Below are positions 35,270 through 47,579 of a DNA stretch of 64,000 nt, piece by piece. Source of the DNA: Eumeta japonica (Eukaryota; Arthropoda; Insecta; Lepidoptera; Psychidae); the NCBI GenBank assembly GCA_005406025.1, contig BGZK01000220.1, forward strand, positions 372,001 through 436,000. The letters are read 5' to 3'. A program made the translations under genes and the position numbers. Each line of letters begins with the position of its first letter. Position 1 is the stretch's first letter. The notes under the pieces are model-generated. The model searched no databases, had not been told where the DNA came from, and saw only the letters and a list, made by a program, of their open reading frames with translations.

Positions 35270-35985
35270 TTCATGATGAATGCTCCGGCTTTTATGGTCG
35301 AAGCGTGATGTCACATAGCCTATAGCGTTGATATATAAACGGACTATCTAGTACAAAAACATTTTTTCAAATGCGACTTATATGCCCGTACAAATAAACG
35401 TCACTCAAATGATGCGCCATCTCAAGAAGTAATGTGGAAGCGAGACATATTATTTTCTATAGCAAAACAGAGTCTTGCTCTTGCCATTCTCAAGATGGAA
35501 CGCCGCACTTAAGTGTGCTTTATTAATACGGGCCATAGTCCCTGAGATTAACATGTATAAGTAAACAAACTAATAAACAGACTCTTTTGGTATATTATAT
35601 TAGTATAAATAGATGAACCCTTGCCGTTACATTTATAATTATAACTTTGATGTTTATTTATAAATCTCAACCGATTATCTTCATTTGAGTTTTTTAATAA
35701 ATAAAACGATTGTAGGTATATCTAGATATACCGGTTGTCATTTCGAATTAAAAAATTATATTATATAACACGGAAAGTGAAAAATTTTAATTCATTCGTG
35801 GCATACAAAGACGTCATTAGTTAAGCAATATCTCGACACGCAGCTCATTAAAAATCTAATCCGCTTCGACATAAGTAAAACATAAGGAAAAGGTCGCTAA
35901 AAATTAATAAAAAAGTAAATAACCGCTGTCCTGTCTCACTTCGGTCTTAATTATAGCAGTCGTATGTTTAATTAATCATGACGAC
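35270..35985. other. Intergenic, nothing recognised
   Basis: No domain, repeat boundary or RNA gene seen. Confidence 0.4.
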
Positions 35986-35989
35986 ACGT

Positions 35990-36260
35990 GCCAGCCGGTC
36001 CTGGAGCCGCATCGGCAAGCACCGGATCCGTTGTCGCTCCGGCGGCTCTCGCGCGCCCGCCCGGCTCCGGCCGTAATGGCTAAAGCGTAATTATTAGGTG
36101 ACATTAATTAATGTACATAAATTATTCCGATATTAATTCAGAGCGCCGCTCGTGTAAACTCATTTGTTCCCGCTCAGTTCCCGCCCGAGAGTGGGAGTTT
36201 TAAATGTGTGCCAATACGCACGCGCGCCCGCACGGCCGCGCCGCGGACGGGTGCACTCCG
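35990..36260. promoter_or_regulatory. GC-rich island with homeodomain-type sites
   Basis: Two GC-rich blocks ('ggctctcgcgcgcccgcccg' and 'cacgcgcgcccgcacggccg') flank an AT-rich centre with 'gcgtaattatta' near 36085 and the perfect 14-bp palindrome acattaattaatgt at 36101-36114, a typical double homeodomain site. No frame is coding. This alternation of CpG-rich and TAAT-rich sequence is common in insect developmental enhancers. Confidence 0.4.
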
Positions 36261-36269
36261 TCGCGAACG

Positions 36270-37195
36270 GTGCTGTGTTTGCTTACGGGGTACTTGACGA
36301 CAATTGGCTCTATTTAGCTTGTAATAAGAAATGAAAAACTTTATTCCTCAAAGGGCACCACGACGCTCCACAAATTTTCGGCAGTTCCATTGACAATAAT
36401 TGCGTTAGCAAACGACATCAAAAATTTCGTGGTTAGTTTCTTGATGTTAATAATGGAAAACCATATGACGTGTTAGAACTGCGTAATTGAACTTAGTGCA
36501 TACATACATGAGATATAAGAGTTCTAATATATTATAATAAAATAATTACATAAGAAAATTGTGTACAAAATACTTAATATTTAGATTGTACGTCTTATAC
36601 GTAATGTTTTGGTGGAGCCAAACTGCAATGTCTTGAAAAAATTGACTTTTTCATGGTTCAATTAATGTTACTAAAATACAACAATGGAATTATATCATGG
36701 CTTCTTTCATGCTTGCGCGATTTTGTATTTCCAGGAGAATAGAATGTCTACCGAAAGGTTTCAGTGAAATGGCTGTGCGAGTCGACACAAGGATCTATCA
36801 ACCAGGAAACCTGAAGTAACTTCCTTATGAAGTTAACCATTAATAACCATTTTTCATACGCCGCTTTTTATCGTAAATATTTCTTACGTTTTTACCTATA
36901 GCGCATACTTTAATGTTGACACTACAAGTGGTTAGCTTACTGTTAGCTTTTATTTTTCCGATAGCATAATATAAAAAACCACACGTGAATATTAAAAACA
37001 CAATAGATCCACTGAATCAGTCGGTTTAACACAAGTACATCAGGTTATATGACTGAAGATTCTTTTATGTAGATCGTGTTACATTTCTAGAAACATGTTT
37101 ATCGTATGAATCTCACGTATCAAATATCAGGTAAGTATATTAGAGAAAATCCCAAAATAGTTTTGATTTCGACTGATAAAACAAATCTATAGAGG
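36270..37195. other. AT-rich intergenic, nothing recognised
   Basis: No coding motif or repeat boundary seen. Confidence 0.4.
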
Positions 37196-37420
37196 GAAGG
37201 TGTGTGCTGGAAGAACCGGCAAGGGTCGCCCTAGAAAATCCTATTCAGACTAAATTGGTAGCGTACTAAAAAAAAGGCCAAATTTTAAGCATGCATAGCT
37301 TGCATGAAAAGACTGATGGATGCCAGTGAAGCAAGAGAGATATGCAAAGATTGTATCATATGGGAATCTCTAGTCTCTGTCAATTCTTCCGGGAGTGGGT
37401 TTAGATTATTATTTGTTAAT
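37196..37420 (+). repeat. Non-LTR retrotransposon 3' tail, copy 3
   Basis: 'ggaagaaccggcaagggtcg' leads into the same sequence as copies 1 and 2, with the clearest reading frame of the set: 'MKRLMDASEAREICKDC' and 'WESLVSVNSSGS' near 37304-37400. In better preserved relatives this reads 'MKRLMDxSEAREICRDRTxW'. It ends at an ATT-rich tail near 37404-37418. Confidence 0.82.
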
Positions 37421-38081
37421 TTTGTTTTTCTCACCACGGTGTACCGACTGATTGTTACCTTTGGATATGGCTACATGTGCTCTTTTTAAAACTAAGTACA
37501 ACTTCACCGCAAATGAAGAGATATTATCGAATTATGACGATTTCAAGTCTAATTTCTATTACCTACCAAATAAAGCTACTTTTGATTTGGTTTGTTAAAA
37601 AAATAAACAGCTACCAAGTAGTTTGTTGAAATATCATTTTTAATGATTTCTATAATAGCATATCCAATGTAACATAATCATTACAAATAAACAGAATTAA
37701 CCCCTTCCAATTCCAATATATTTTTGCTGATGCTTATTATCATCATGTGTAACCGATAAAGATAATTTTATGGTGAAAGAGGAAAATAACTCATTGTAAG
37801 AAGATTTACAACCTTCAGAGAGTTATTTCCAACCATTTGACAAAAGAAGTTCTTTCAACGAACAATTAACTCGTAACAATTATACGAGCAGAAACCTCAA
37901 CACCGTAAAGGAGTATTTCCCAACAACATATAATTACAGAAATTATAATGTCTTTTTTTTTAAAGATCCGGTCCAATGATAAACTTAGAAAGTTAAACCT
38001 TAAAATAGATTCCGCTGTAAACACACATACACTTATAAAGATAAAATAGAAGAACGAATAAATGTATTAAATACCAAATAT

Positions 38082-38111
38082 CCATTTCCCAAACGATTGT
38101 TTGGGAAATGG
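38082..38111. repeat. Perfect 13-bp palindrome with 4-nt loop
   Basis: ccatttcccaaac and gtttgggaaatgg around gatt. Confidence 0.95.
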
Positions 38112-38497
38112 GAACTAAAATTATTATCTAAAGGTTCACTTGAAAATTAGGATGGAAACTTTACATAAATGCATTAATGTTTCTGTAATTTAAAATGGTT
38201 GTTATTCTAAAAGCAATCAAAAACCTTAAATAAGCGAGATCAATAATAAGGTTTCATAAATTACTTGGTGTTTTTTGATATAATTAAGAAATATACAGTT
38301 AGTCATAAAAGATTTTTCGTTTGTTCTTAGCATTATTACGAAATACGAAATAGTATTATGTATAGAATTACGAAATACTAAAAATAAAAATAAAACAATA
38401 TAATTAAATATAAAATGCAACTAAAGACTCCTTTGCAACTTATATTACTTATATACAAACTGATATTATCTTTTGAACATTTCACAATGTGATTTAT

Positions 38498-38546
38498 ATT
38501 AGTTGTCATGAACATTATATACATAATAATGTTCGTGACAACTAAT
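38498..38546. repeat. 21-bp hairpin with 7-nt loop
   Basis: Arms 38498-38518 and 38526-38546 pair with a single mismatch (t-g wobble if transcribed) around atacata. Confidence 0.92.
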
Positions 38547-38769
38547 TAAGAGCAGGTAATTTTAACAGACTAGCTTTTACGAAATTGTTTCCCGAGTCCC
38601 ATTTCAACTTTGACGAAAATATTCCAAGGAAAAAATTATTGCATTCTTCTTGTAGCACCCTTCGGCGTATATTTCATCACGACATGCGACCCTTAATCAG
38701 CACGAAGGTCATAATCATCGCAAACGACTTCACCGCATTCGGCAGAGTCCTTATCTTTAAATTCTTTAT

Positions 38770-39060
38770 TTCGCGGGCTCCTTCCGGCCCCGGCCGTGCC
38801 GCGTCGTCCGCTCCGTACGTTAAGCCGTCAGAATAAGTAATGAATATTTGAGCCGAATTCCTCTGCGAACACGGCGCCGTGGGAACGACCGAGGTAGCGT
38901 TGGGGGGGCGTGCGGCGGCAGTCGTAATAATTAAACAATAAGTGACGGCGTCCGACTCCGCCGCGCGCCGACCCGCGTCAACTCGCGCCGGGCTGGCCGC
39001 GGCCCTCGTCCCGGTCGCCCACGCCGCCGCGCCACGTCCTCGTCGGCGCTGTCGAATTTT
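38770..39060. promoter_or_regulatory. GC/CpG-rich island, candidate regulatory element
   Basis: Dense CpG ('cgccgcgcgccgacccgcgt', 'gccgccgcgccacgtcctcg') around a small AT block 'gtaataattaaacaataagt' near 38925-38944 that resembles homeodomain/forkhead sites. The 149-codon minus frame 38677-39126 is arginine/alanine-rich, follows from GC content and has no domain, so it is not called as a gene. Confidence 0.38.
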
Positions 39061-39064
39061 ACAT

Positions 39065-41050
39065 ACCCGGTATCGAAATTCAGAAGAGATCTCTATCCTA
39101 ATACAAAAAGGAGACCTTGACTGCAAATCTTTTTTTTATATAGAATTTTAGACGAGCAAAGGAGCATACAAGCCACCGGAGAATAGGTGATCACTGTCGC
39201 CTGTAGTCACACGAAAACCCTAGGAGAGTCACTAGTTTTTTGCTTGGATGCCAGCCTTTTATAATTAAACAGTCTCTTCTCTCGAATATTCCCTTATCCA
39301 TTGTAAACTGAGACAACCGCTGATGATTGATCCTTCCAAGGATTTGCCATACATGGCAAGAGATCGCGCTCGACGTGTAAGATGGTAAATACGTGACTTC
39401 CCGTACTATATAATATATAGTTAAGCATTCATACTGCATCTCTTCTGGATATTCAAACTGAGACCTCGAGTGCCTAAGTATTTACATAAGCATATTTAAC
39501 ATATGTTAAAAAAATAGAAATGCTTAACAATAATAGTAGTTGACATAAATTCAATTTTAAAAATAAAAATAAGCTGTACATACATGAAGGTTAAATAAAT
39601 CAAGTGTGCTTTATGTGCGCATGTCTAATGAATTTCCTGTAAATAGAAAATTGAATACAAAACGTACACTTACATAAATTTAGTATTCAATATTTAACAA
39701 ACATTCCCATAGATATTACATTTACATTTACAAAATATTTTTTTTTTATATAAATAAATAGAGATTTCTGAACTCGAAGATCTCAAAACGTACTATAACT
39801 ATATTTATAGCCCAATGAGCTCACAATAGTACAATAATTTACTGTTTTTTTTTTATTTTTTAAATTACAGGGATAGCGTCAACTGACTTTTGAATTCTTG
39901 AGCATAAAACCCTCAAAAACTTATAGACAACTACTATATTTTTAAACTCAATTATTTAGAAAACTCATCAATAAATATCAAAACAAGAAGTTTTAGGGAT
40001 AGTCTGCAGGGTGAATTGTTTTTAATATAAATGCATATAGATATTAATAAACATATAACTTACCCAAGATGCAATTTTTTTCATTTATTATTTACAACAA
40101 CGTCTTCGCAACTTTCATCTTTAAAACATTAGCAGCTTTTTCACAGCTAACGTACTTAGATCTCTTAGCACCATGGAACATATTTATTTAGGCATAACAA
40201 CTGATTATCTAACCAAGGCGGCGTTAACTAGTCTGCATCACACGGTTATGCTATTTTTAAAAGAGAATCTCATCTAGCTCTAAACTTATTGTACTTGCTG
40301 ATTATCGATCACTAACACAAAGCTTTTTTTTTTTGGAATCGATGTAATTTTATTTTACTTTTATTTATTGTTAGTCCTATCGATAAACATACACTGTGTA
40401 ATGTAATTACCAGGTTTTGCATTTTTAGTTCTGGAATTTTAAACAGAACGATATCCTTTGCGAATTTTAACAATTTACTTTTTGAGGGTTTGTGTAAACG
40501 GCAAAAAAAGGGAAGAGTATTGTGTTCTTTTTCATTGAATTTTCTTTATTACGATCTCTAGCATAGAATTGAGAATTTTGAAAGAGTGAAGATCCCCCAT
40601 TTTTCTTCTTTTTCCGATTTTAAATAATTGACCTGATGATTCAATTACAAGCTATACTGTGTTCTCGAATCATGAGGTCACTTATATCAATATCATGTCA
40701 TAATATTTATTTCAATGCGGTCATTTGATAAACTGAAACTCCATCCTTATGAAGGCTCTTCACAAGCTCTTTCGCACTATAGTGCCAATTATTTTACATA
40801 AAATCCGTTAAACGTGAGTCCGGTCGGGTTCGTGTAGAGAAGGTTCCGTGTATGGGTAATTTAAATTACCGGCCGGGTGACATATTTTTTTACCCTACCC
40901 TTATCAGTAAATCTTACTGTAATGTTCTTAATTTAATCACTTACCTCTTTACATGTGCAAAATTGAAAGTTTCTTCGTTAAGTCGAATTAAAAAAAGAGG
41001 TAGGTACAGATGAAGAGTCGAACAGACAGACATGAAGGTGATGCTATAAG
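39065..41050. other. AT-rich intergenic, nothing firmly recognised
   Basis: The segment 39185-39215 ('ataggtgatcactgtcgcct') may be a worn piece of a common lepidopteran repeat ('ggtgatcaccgtcgccc' type). A good splice-acceptor-like sequence, a T-rich tract then 'aaattacag', ends near 39870, but no coding frame follows. 'gaaggttccgtgtatgggta' near 40840 is another possible repeat scrap. Confidence 0.35.
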
Positions 41051-44000
41051 AAATCAATATGTTAACGCATGTGTGTAGCCCACAAATAAAAGTACAAATA
41101 TTATTTTTGGATATTTCTTTTAACTCTTCGAATATTTTTGGCATAAAGTGGTGGTTACTGAAAGGTTTTCACAAAAGCCTACTTGTTTCATTGGTTTCTA
41201 ATAAAGCGCCGTACGTACTGCTGCATAAAACCATCTCTATGCTTCGAAGTTCGCGCAGAAATGTTCCGTTTTTCTAGCACACCAAACTAATACAGTTTCT
41301 ACTTCATAAAACTGCCGACATGTGCGCGGTATTGCTGAGTTTTCATAACACCGTTAAGTAGCAGCAGGAATTTTATCATAAAAGATGAAAAAGCGTGCGT
41401 GACGTATAAATTCAGATGTTAAAAAAGCCCGCCGTTACCAAAAAGTTTCATTTAAATCTACAGTGGAAAATAAAGAAAGTTATTTACTACTGGAAAATCT
41501 TGCCAACTAGAAGCACTATCGCAGATAAAATTTATTTTAAGCAACTGAATCGTTTTACAAGTATTACCCAAAAAAACCTAATCTTTTATAATGACCGTAC
41601 CTGTTTCCATCCAGATACAAAGTAAAAAGAAATGACTTAAGAGGACTGTCTTACCTTATCCAACGAAATGAGTAGATTTTGAGCTTCCGTATAATCACCT
41701 GCTTCTATTCTTCTATTCCGTTACTTATAATTAAAAAAGAATAGCATTTACACGCCCCTTCGACCAAAAGTCCATGGTCTTTTTGATGGATGGTCTTTGC
41801 TAACATGCGAGCGATAGGTGATAGCAAATGATGTGAAATTCAAAAATTATTTTGGTCGATACTCTTAAGAAGTAGAGCAAACTTTATTCTGAATTGGCAA
41901 TTTTATGATGTTACCAGTACATGTGTAATCGAAAGAGAATGAAAACGAAATGGACTAACAATAGTGGATTCGAGAGATATAACTAGAAAAGTTCTCATTC
42001 CTGTGTGACGGCTCGATATACACAAAAATACTAACACAATGAAAAACCTTTAGTTGTTGTTTTATATTTAATTTTTATGGTTTATAAGTTATTTTTATAT
42101 ATACGATAAAAAATATTGTTATTATTAAAAATTGATATCATAAATGTCGCTGTAATGTGTGACTGTGGGCCGCTGAGGTAGACGACTTTTGACTATCAAA
42201 AGTTCCTTTTAAAACTTGTATATCGAAGAGTTACGAAGCAAAAAGCACTGCTGCTTATATAAAAAATATCTATTTATACCGCATTCGTCTTCCCGTCAGT
42301 CCCAAGCAAAAACTTAGTTTCGTAAAAAAAGTGCTTTTGGCTTAAGTACAATTTCAATTTAATCCATTTAAATGCTACCACCTGATTACAGGTATTTTTT
42401 CTTTCATATGGTTACAAAATAATTATATTGTTCAAATATTTAGTCGTTGTCTTATAGCAATAAAATAAATTATTTAATTTGAAACAGTTGTACCTAAATA
42501 TTAAAAAGTAAATAAAAATATCTGCCTTTATTTTTGCACAAATTTATTGTTCTTACAATATTTATCCTAGTTCAACACACGTTCAAATTTTGGTATGAAA
42601 CGACATGCGTGCATATGTACATACTATAGAACAAAAAACCGATTGACTTTCATAGCAAATGCAAAAATATTTTAACCTTTCTTGTGCGACGTTACTAAAT
42701 CTACGTAATAGAAAATAAAATACTAAATAATTTATTTTTTGACTAAATCGTTTAATAGAGGTATACGAATAAGTTATTTCTAGTTGTATCAATAGTCGCT
42801 AAGACATATGAACATACATAGCTAGCGGAACATATGTATATATCTAAACATATTTATTTCGTTTCCTAAAGTATCAAAATATCTATATTTAGTGAATATT
42901 ATGTACAACTTGAATATACTTTTACATTTTATAAAATAACGCAGTTCTCAGAAGAACTGTAATTTACATTTTCTTTTATAAATAACGAAATCTCCTTTAT
43001 AAAGCACCTTTGATCAAGAAATCTGTCTGTGAATAAATTGATAGCAGCTGTTTACGTCATTATTAATTAGACTTTAAATGAATATACGTTTTAGGAGACA
43101 GAAAAACAAGCGAAAAACACCAATAAACTTAACGAGTCGAAATTCGCGAAGAGCGACGCTTTTGTCGTGCAATATTAAATATACACTCAAGCGAAAATTA
43201 AATACCTAAGTTGAAGTGAATTATTATTCACTTTCAGTTTCTCAGAAAAAAAAAATGAATAGATTTCATCAAATCTCAGATTATATAAATCCGATTAGGA
43301 AAATGTTATTTACAATAGAAAAGCATCTTCTTCGAATTTCAAACATATTACAATACGTTTAATAAAAAGTAATAACGATTTCGTGTAAGGTTCTTGGACA
43401 ACTCCAATTAAGTTACGTTTAAAGTTAATGTGTTCCGGGTAGTTGTCGTTAGTTTGAGCGCGCGCTTAACGTATGCAATTCTGTGTAACAACAAAGCTAG
43501 AAACTTGTTCTGAATATAACGTTCCGTTTATACAATGAATATAATAGCGCATCTTAGAGGCGCTACCTTCGTCGTTTAAACTATTTCAGTATTCGGAGGG
43601 GCATTTAAGTTGGACGACTATCACGGACCGTACTCAGGTTAGCGTTAATAGTATGCTAATTTGTATTCAAATTTGTAATAACAATGTTATGGTTGACTAC
43701 CGTCTCTTCATTTCACGTTTGCCTTGTTACAGTACTATTAGACGCCTGTAAGACAACAATTTTATATTGCAGTAACGCATTTTCCATATTATTGAACTTA
43801 ATTTTGCAGAATTAACAAAATGTAACAGCAGCAGTCATCAGTGCGCATCGATTGGCCGTGGCAAAGAAGAGTCAAAAAAACGGACAGTGAACCCCAATAG
43901 CAATCATGCTACTTTACCGACACGACGGTATTGATAACTGTTATACCATCACAAACGCCAATAATGACAACGGTTTTAAATGTCTCTATATGTCTGTTCG

Positions 44001-44530
44001 AAACAGACCTAACGGCACAAACAGTGTAATATTACTACACTGCGATAATACTTCACTGGCCTAAGTTGTTCTATATTATTTTATATAATTCTAACAGTGG
44101 TTTTTCATGATATTAAAATGTGGTGAGCCATTTTATATGCAAAAATGACAACTCACTTGTAACACAGTCAGCGCGAGATTAATGCCAGCGGGATACAATC
44201 CGCTAAAAGGGTCTCCCATTGAAGGGTTCCATTTTTGATGCTCCTATGACCTATCTATCAACGTCGATGGCTAAAGTCCTCCACTTTATTTTTTTTTGAT
44301 ATCGAAATCTCTTTTGAAATAGATCGAAATTTGAACAAAGCAAAAGATTGTTTGGAGACAAGTCACAACTAATGCTTTATGTCTAACACTAAGTGACAAA
44401 AGAAACTGTTATTTTCTGTCTATTATGAATGTCTTACTGGCGACACTTTAAGCCCATACTCTACGAGGAATGCTATTTATGTGTCCGAAATATAAAAAAA
44501 AAAAAACACCTATCATTTAATATGGTTTTA
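41051..44530. other. AT-rich intergenic, nothing recognised
   Basis: Frames of 69-72 codons at 41059, 41416 and 42583 lack domains. A slightly GC-richer stretch near 43435-43645 ('gtttgagcgcgcgcttaacg', 'cttagaggcgctaccttcgt') could be regulatory but shows nothing specific. Confidence 0.4.
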
Positions 44531-44534
44531 TTTC

Positions 44535-44820
44535 TTTTCAAAATATTCGTCATGATGATCGATGCACTTTTGCATACGCTAAAATCAATTTTTATAGCAT
44601 TTTTTCTATTGTGATTGAAGTATCTCCAAAACGTGCATTTTCAATGAATCAACGGCCTCTTTACGGTTCGAAAAACGTTGACAAAGTAACTTATTCTTCA
44701 GGCTTGGAAATAAATAGAAATCGTCGAAACCTTAAAAGTCTAAAATTGCGAGCAGACATTTCAATTTTACTCTATAGTATATCAGTAAGCCTCAGAAACC
44801 CGCTACTCAAATATGATAAC
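44535..44820 (-). pseudogene. mariner transposase pseudogene, C-terminal end
   Basis: Minus-strand translation gives 'FPSLKNKLLCQRFSNRKEAV' near 44655-44715 (family 'FPxIKNKLRGQRFSTPEEAV'), 'MHVLEILQSQ*KKCY' (family 'MHVLEIPQSEWxKCF') and 'RMQKCIDHHDEYFEKK' ending at a stop near 44530 (family 'RMQKCIDLxGEYFEKQ'). The blocks are contiguous in one frame apart from a few stops, so this is a fairly readable C-terminal fragment of a DD34D mariner. The catalytic region further upstream is eroded or missing. Confidence 0.85.
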
Positions 44821-44824
44821 GCTG

Positions 44825-45400
44825 TTTAGCTAAACGAATAGACTAAGAAATTATCGTTTGAAAAACAGATGATTAATTATACTTAATTACTATAATAAAG
44901 TTGAACTTTGACAGCAAAGGACCTATATATAGGGCTTCCTCTGTCAATGTTATGCTCTGTCAAAGCACATAAAGTGTTACATATACGTAACACTTTGTGT
45001 AATGAAAGCTCTGCGTATCGATTTACGGGAACTTTGGTTTACGAATATTCATCAAAAGAACAATATTCTCATCGAATTTGCGTGGGTGAGATTTCGAGGC
45101 GCTACTAATTTTACAAGCGTATAACATCAGTTAATAAATTGCCTTAATCAAAAAAAGTTTAAGATCGTCAACAAATAGCGAAGCTATGGCTTGAAATAAC
45201 GAAAAAGATACATTCATACTGAAACTCGTCTCTTCTTTTGAGGACAGTTAAAAAATATTTAAACATATAAAATTATGGTACAGAACACGTGAATAGGGCT
45301 TTGTTGTTGTTTTATGGGTGGTAGATGTCATCACTAATCACATCTATTTAAGTTTTTCTAGCTTCCCGTAAAGTGTATTTACGTATTGTACGCCGTGTCA
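44825..45400. other. AT-rich intergenic, nothing recognised
   Basis: Contains a 10-bp perfect hairpin, aaagtgttac and gtaacacttt, around atatac at 44971-44996. No gene. Confidence 0.4.
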
Positions 45401-45404
45401 AAAA

Positions 45405-45680
45405 ACTTCCTCCGGGCGGGCGGACGAACGCGGAAGCCGAAGCACGGCGAGCGCCGCGCCGGCCGGCCCGCCGCCCTACAAAGCGACCCTTTTCAAGTGA
45501 CCCGAAATGATGGCCTTCTATTCATACACGCGTCCCTTTTTTTTAATCCGAAAGTTATGGCCGTGTAAATGTAATGTCGGGGTTAATACTGTGTCGCGCG
45601 TGCGCGCCGTCTCGTTACGTGGCCGTTATTAATGTTGTAACTAAACCGCTCCCGCGCCGCCCTCGTTACCCGCTCGTTGA
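45405..45680. promoter_or_regulatory. Two GC/CpG-rich islands in tandem
   Basis: 45405-45475 ('gcgccgcgccggccggcccg') and 45590-45680 ('cgcgcgtgcgcgccgtctcg', 'ctcccgcgccgccctcgtta') flank a segment with 'gtgacccgaaatgatggcct' and 'ttatggccgtgtaaatgtaa'. Non-coding by inspection; possible cis-regulatory module. Confidence 0.35.
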
Positions 45681-45689
45681 GTTTTATTT

Positions 45690-46155
45690 GACGTGCTCTC
45701 GATTTGTTTCGGAGTAGTTTTTGATTACAGATTTGTTTCTTTATGTATATCCATATAATGACGATGACATATTTTTGAGACACGAAAACACTATAGCTGT
45801 ATTGATTGTATAATAAGCGCTGAATGCTTGTTGTTATGAACAGTAAAAGTGTCTCACGACAAGCGTTTTTGTCATTCATAGCGGAATTTCTGACATACAA
45901 TACGGAAATTTTACGAAAATCCTTATCTTATGTACAATAGTTAATGTTGGGCATGGTTGAAGAATCATGAATATAAAATAAACACAATGGAGCAGCAATC
46001 TCTGCGTATTCTTTTTGAGATAGAGATATATGCTGTCAATAAACGGTGTGTTTGAAAACAAGATGCAGTGATTACAATAGAAAAGGTGGGTTATGGTGAT
46101 TTGGTCACCTGAAAGGGATATATGAACGTAAATCATCAAAACCAATCTAAACAGC
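45690..46155. other. AT-rich intergenic, nothing recognised
   Basis: A 105-codon minus frame at 45583-45900 and a 122-codon minus frame at 45876-46244 have no domain. The second runs into the neighbouring repeat. Confidence 0.35.
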
Positions 46156-46159
46156 AAAC

Positions 46160-46375
46160 ATGTCTGTGTGACGGAACGAACGGCAAGGGGCGCCCTGGAA
46201 ACTCTTATGTAGGCCAAATTGGTGGCGTACTGAAAAAGGGCCACATTTAATGCACTCTAAACCGATGAGTTTATGTGAGACGATCGATGGACATCAGTGA
46301 ACCGAGGGAGATATGCATATATAACTGTGTCGAAATATATCGTCTTTATCGACCCTTCTGGATAAAAGTCTGGAT
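46160..46375 (+). repeat. Non-LTR retrotransposon 3' tail, copy 4
   Basis: 'tgtgtgacggaacgaacggc' and 'aaggggcgccctggaa' lead into the family sequence. It is the most diverged of the forward copies. Its end is replaced by a 12-bp tandem (tctggataaaag twice, 46357-46380), directly abutting the foldback element that follows. Confidence 0.72.
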
Positions 46376-46383
46376 AAAAGTAT

Positions 46384-46806
46384 GTAAATATATAAAAATA
46401 AAAAAAATCCGACTGTAAAAAATCAACAGATAAGCAACGCACTATAAAAGACCAAAACAAGATTGAACAAACAAACTACTAAAACCTAATAAACTCTACT
46501 GTGGTTTAATAGACTACATTATTAGCCGAAAGTCTAAAATAATAATTTATATTATGTTTGGTAGCAGACGGCACCCATTTGCAAATTATAAATCGTAAGA
46601 AAATTAATGGGTCCCGCCTGCTACCACACATAACGTAAATTATTTAATTTAGGCTTTCAGCTCATAAAGTTAAACCAAAGTAGAGTTTATTTGGTTTTAG
46701 TAATTTGTTTTCTCGATCTTGTTTTGGTCTTTTTAGTGCGTTGCTTATGCGTTGATTTTTTGCAGTCGGGTTTTTTTTATTTTTTTAATTATTTATATTA
46801 TTTTAG
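46384..46806. mobile_element. Foldback element with about 200-bp arms
   Basis: Arm 1 at 46384-46579 and arm 2 at 46605-46806 are reverse complements over almost their whole length, for example 'caagattgaacaaacaaact' against 'caagatcgagaaaacaaatt', and 'gcaacgcactataaaagacc' against 'gcaacgcactaaaaagacca'. Only about 25 bp separate them. No coding capacity. This is the form of a palindromic MITE or foldback transposon. The arms have accumulated separate substitutions and indels. Confidence 0.9.
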
Positions 46807-46819
46807 ATTTTTTAGTGTT

Positions 46820-47575
46820 CAGTCCGGCAGATTCATGTCAACGAAAGCGTGTACTTTTATGACTTTTGTAAATCGGGCAAAATGTGGAGATGACTGACAA
46901 GTACTATTGATAGCGTGTCAAACAAAAGACAAATGAAAAAAAAATAACAGTGAACCGTATTTGGAAAACCCTCATTTAAGAAATGAAACGACATTTGAAT
47001 ATAGACTTTTAAAATAATTACAAATTTATTCGAATGATTGAATTAAAATGGTTACAATTATTCCTCATTAAACTTAAATACATTACATATGTATATTTTT
47101 GTAACCTCTTTTTAATTTCCTTTATTTTCATACCCTACTTGATAGGTTTGGTTAAAAAAAAATTGAACAGCCTATCTAAGGATATTTGAATTTTTGAGAC
47201 GAATCTAACAATACCTTAATTGTCGAAACCCATCTAGCGGTTTGTAGGATACGTGGCGATAAACAAAATTACAAACAAACATACAAGATCGCGCGAAAAA
47301 CAATACCCTTCCTTGGCATTCGGGTAAAATTAAAGTGAATAAGCACTGAACTTAAATATACACTCAGAGAAGTATACCAAATTTTCGAACCTGTCAATTC
47401 TTGATATGACTTATAATAATTTAGTGGGACATATTTAATAATATAATTTTATTTTAAAAAAGTCTATACCATATTTTCTTATATCACTAACTAATGAGAG
47501 GCGAAACGATGGTTATAACAAGATAATAAACGTTTGTACTAAGAAATGTTTTGCTGGCGCTAATACATTTAGTCA
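46820..47575. other. AT-rich intergenic, nothing recognised
   Basis: No coding motif seen. Confidence 0.4.
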
Positions 47576-47579
47576 TTTT

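Larger units (their letters stand above)
37425..38765. other. AT-rich intergenic with two short hairpins
   Basis: No gene. Contains the hairpins annotated separately at 38082-38111 and 38498-38546. Confidence 0.4.

Noticed and set aside
38677..39126. 149-codon minus-strand open frame
   Set aside because: Arginine/alanine-rich, wholly within a CpG island, with overlapping frames on the other strand and no domain. Best explained by scarcity of stop codons in GC-rich DNA.
39845..39870. Splice-acceptor-like T tract followed by acag
   Set aside because: T-rich tracts ending in AG are frequent in AT-rich DNA, and no coding frame or donor follows.
45583..46244. 105- and 122-codon minus-strand frames
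   Set aside because: No domains. The first runs through a CpG-rich island and the second into a retrotransposon tail.
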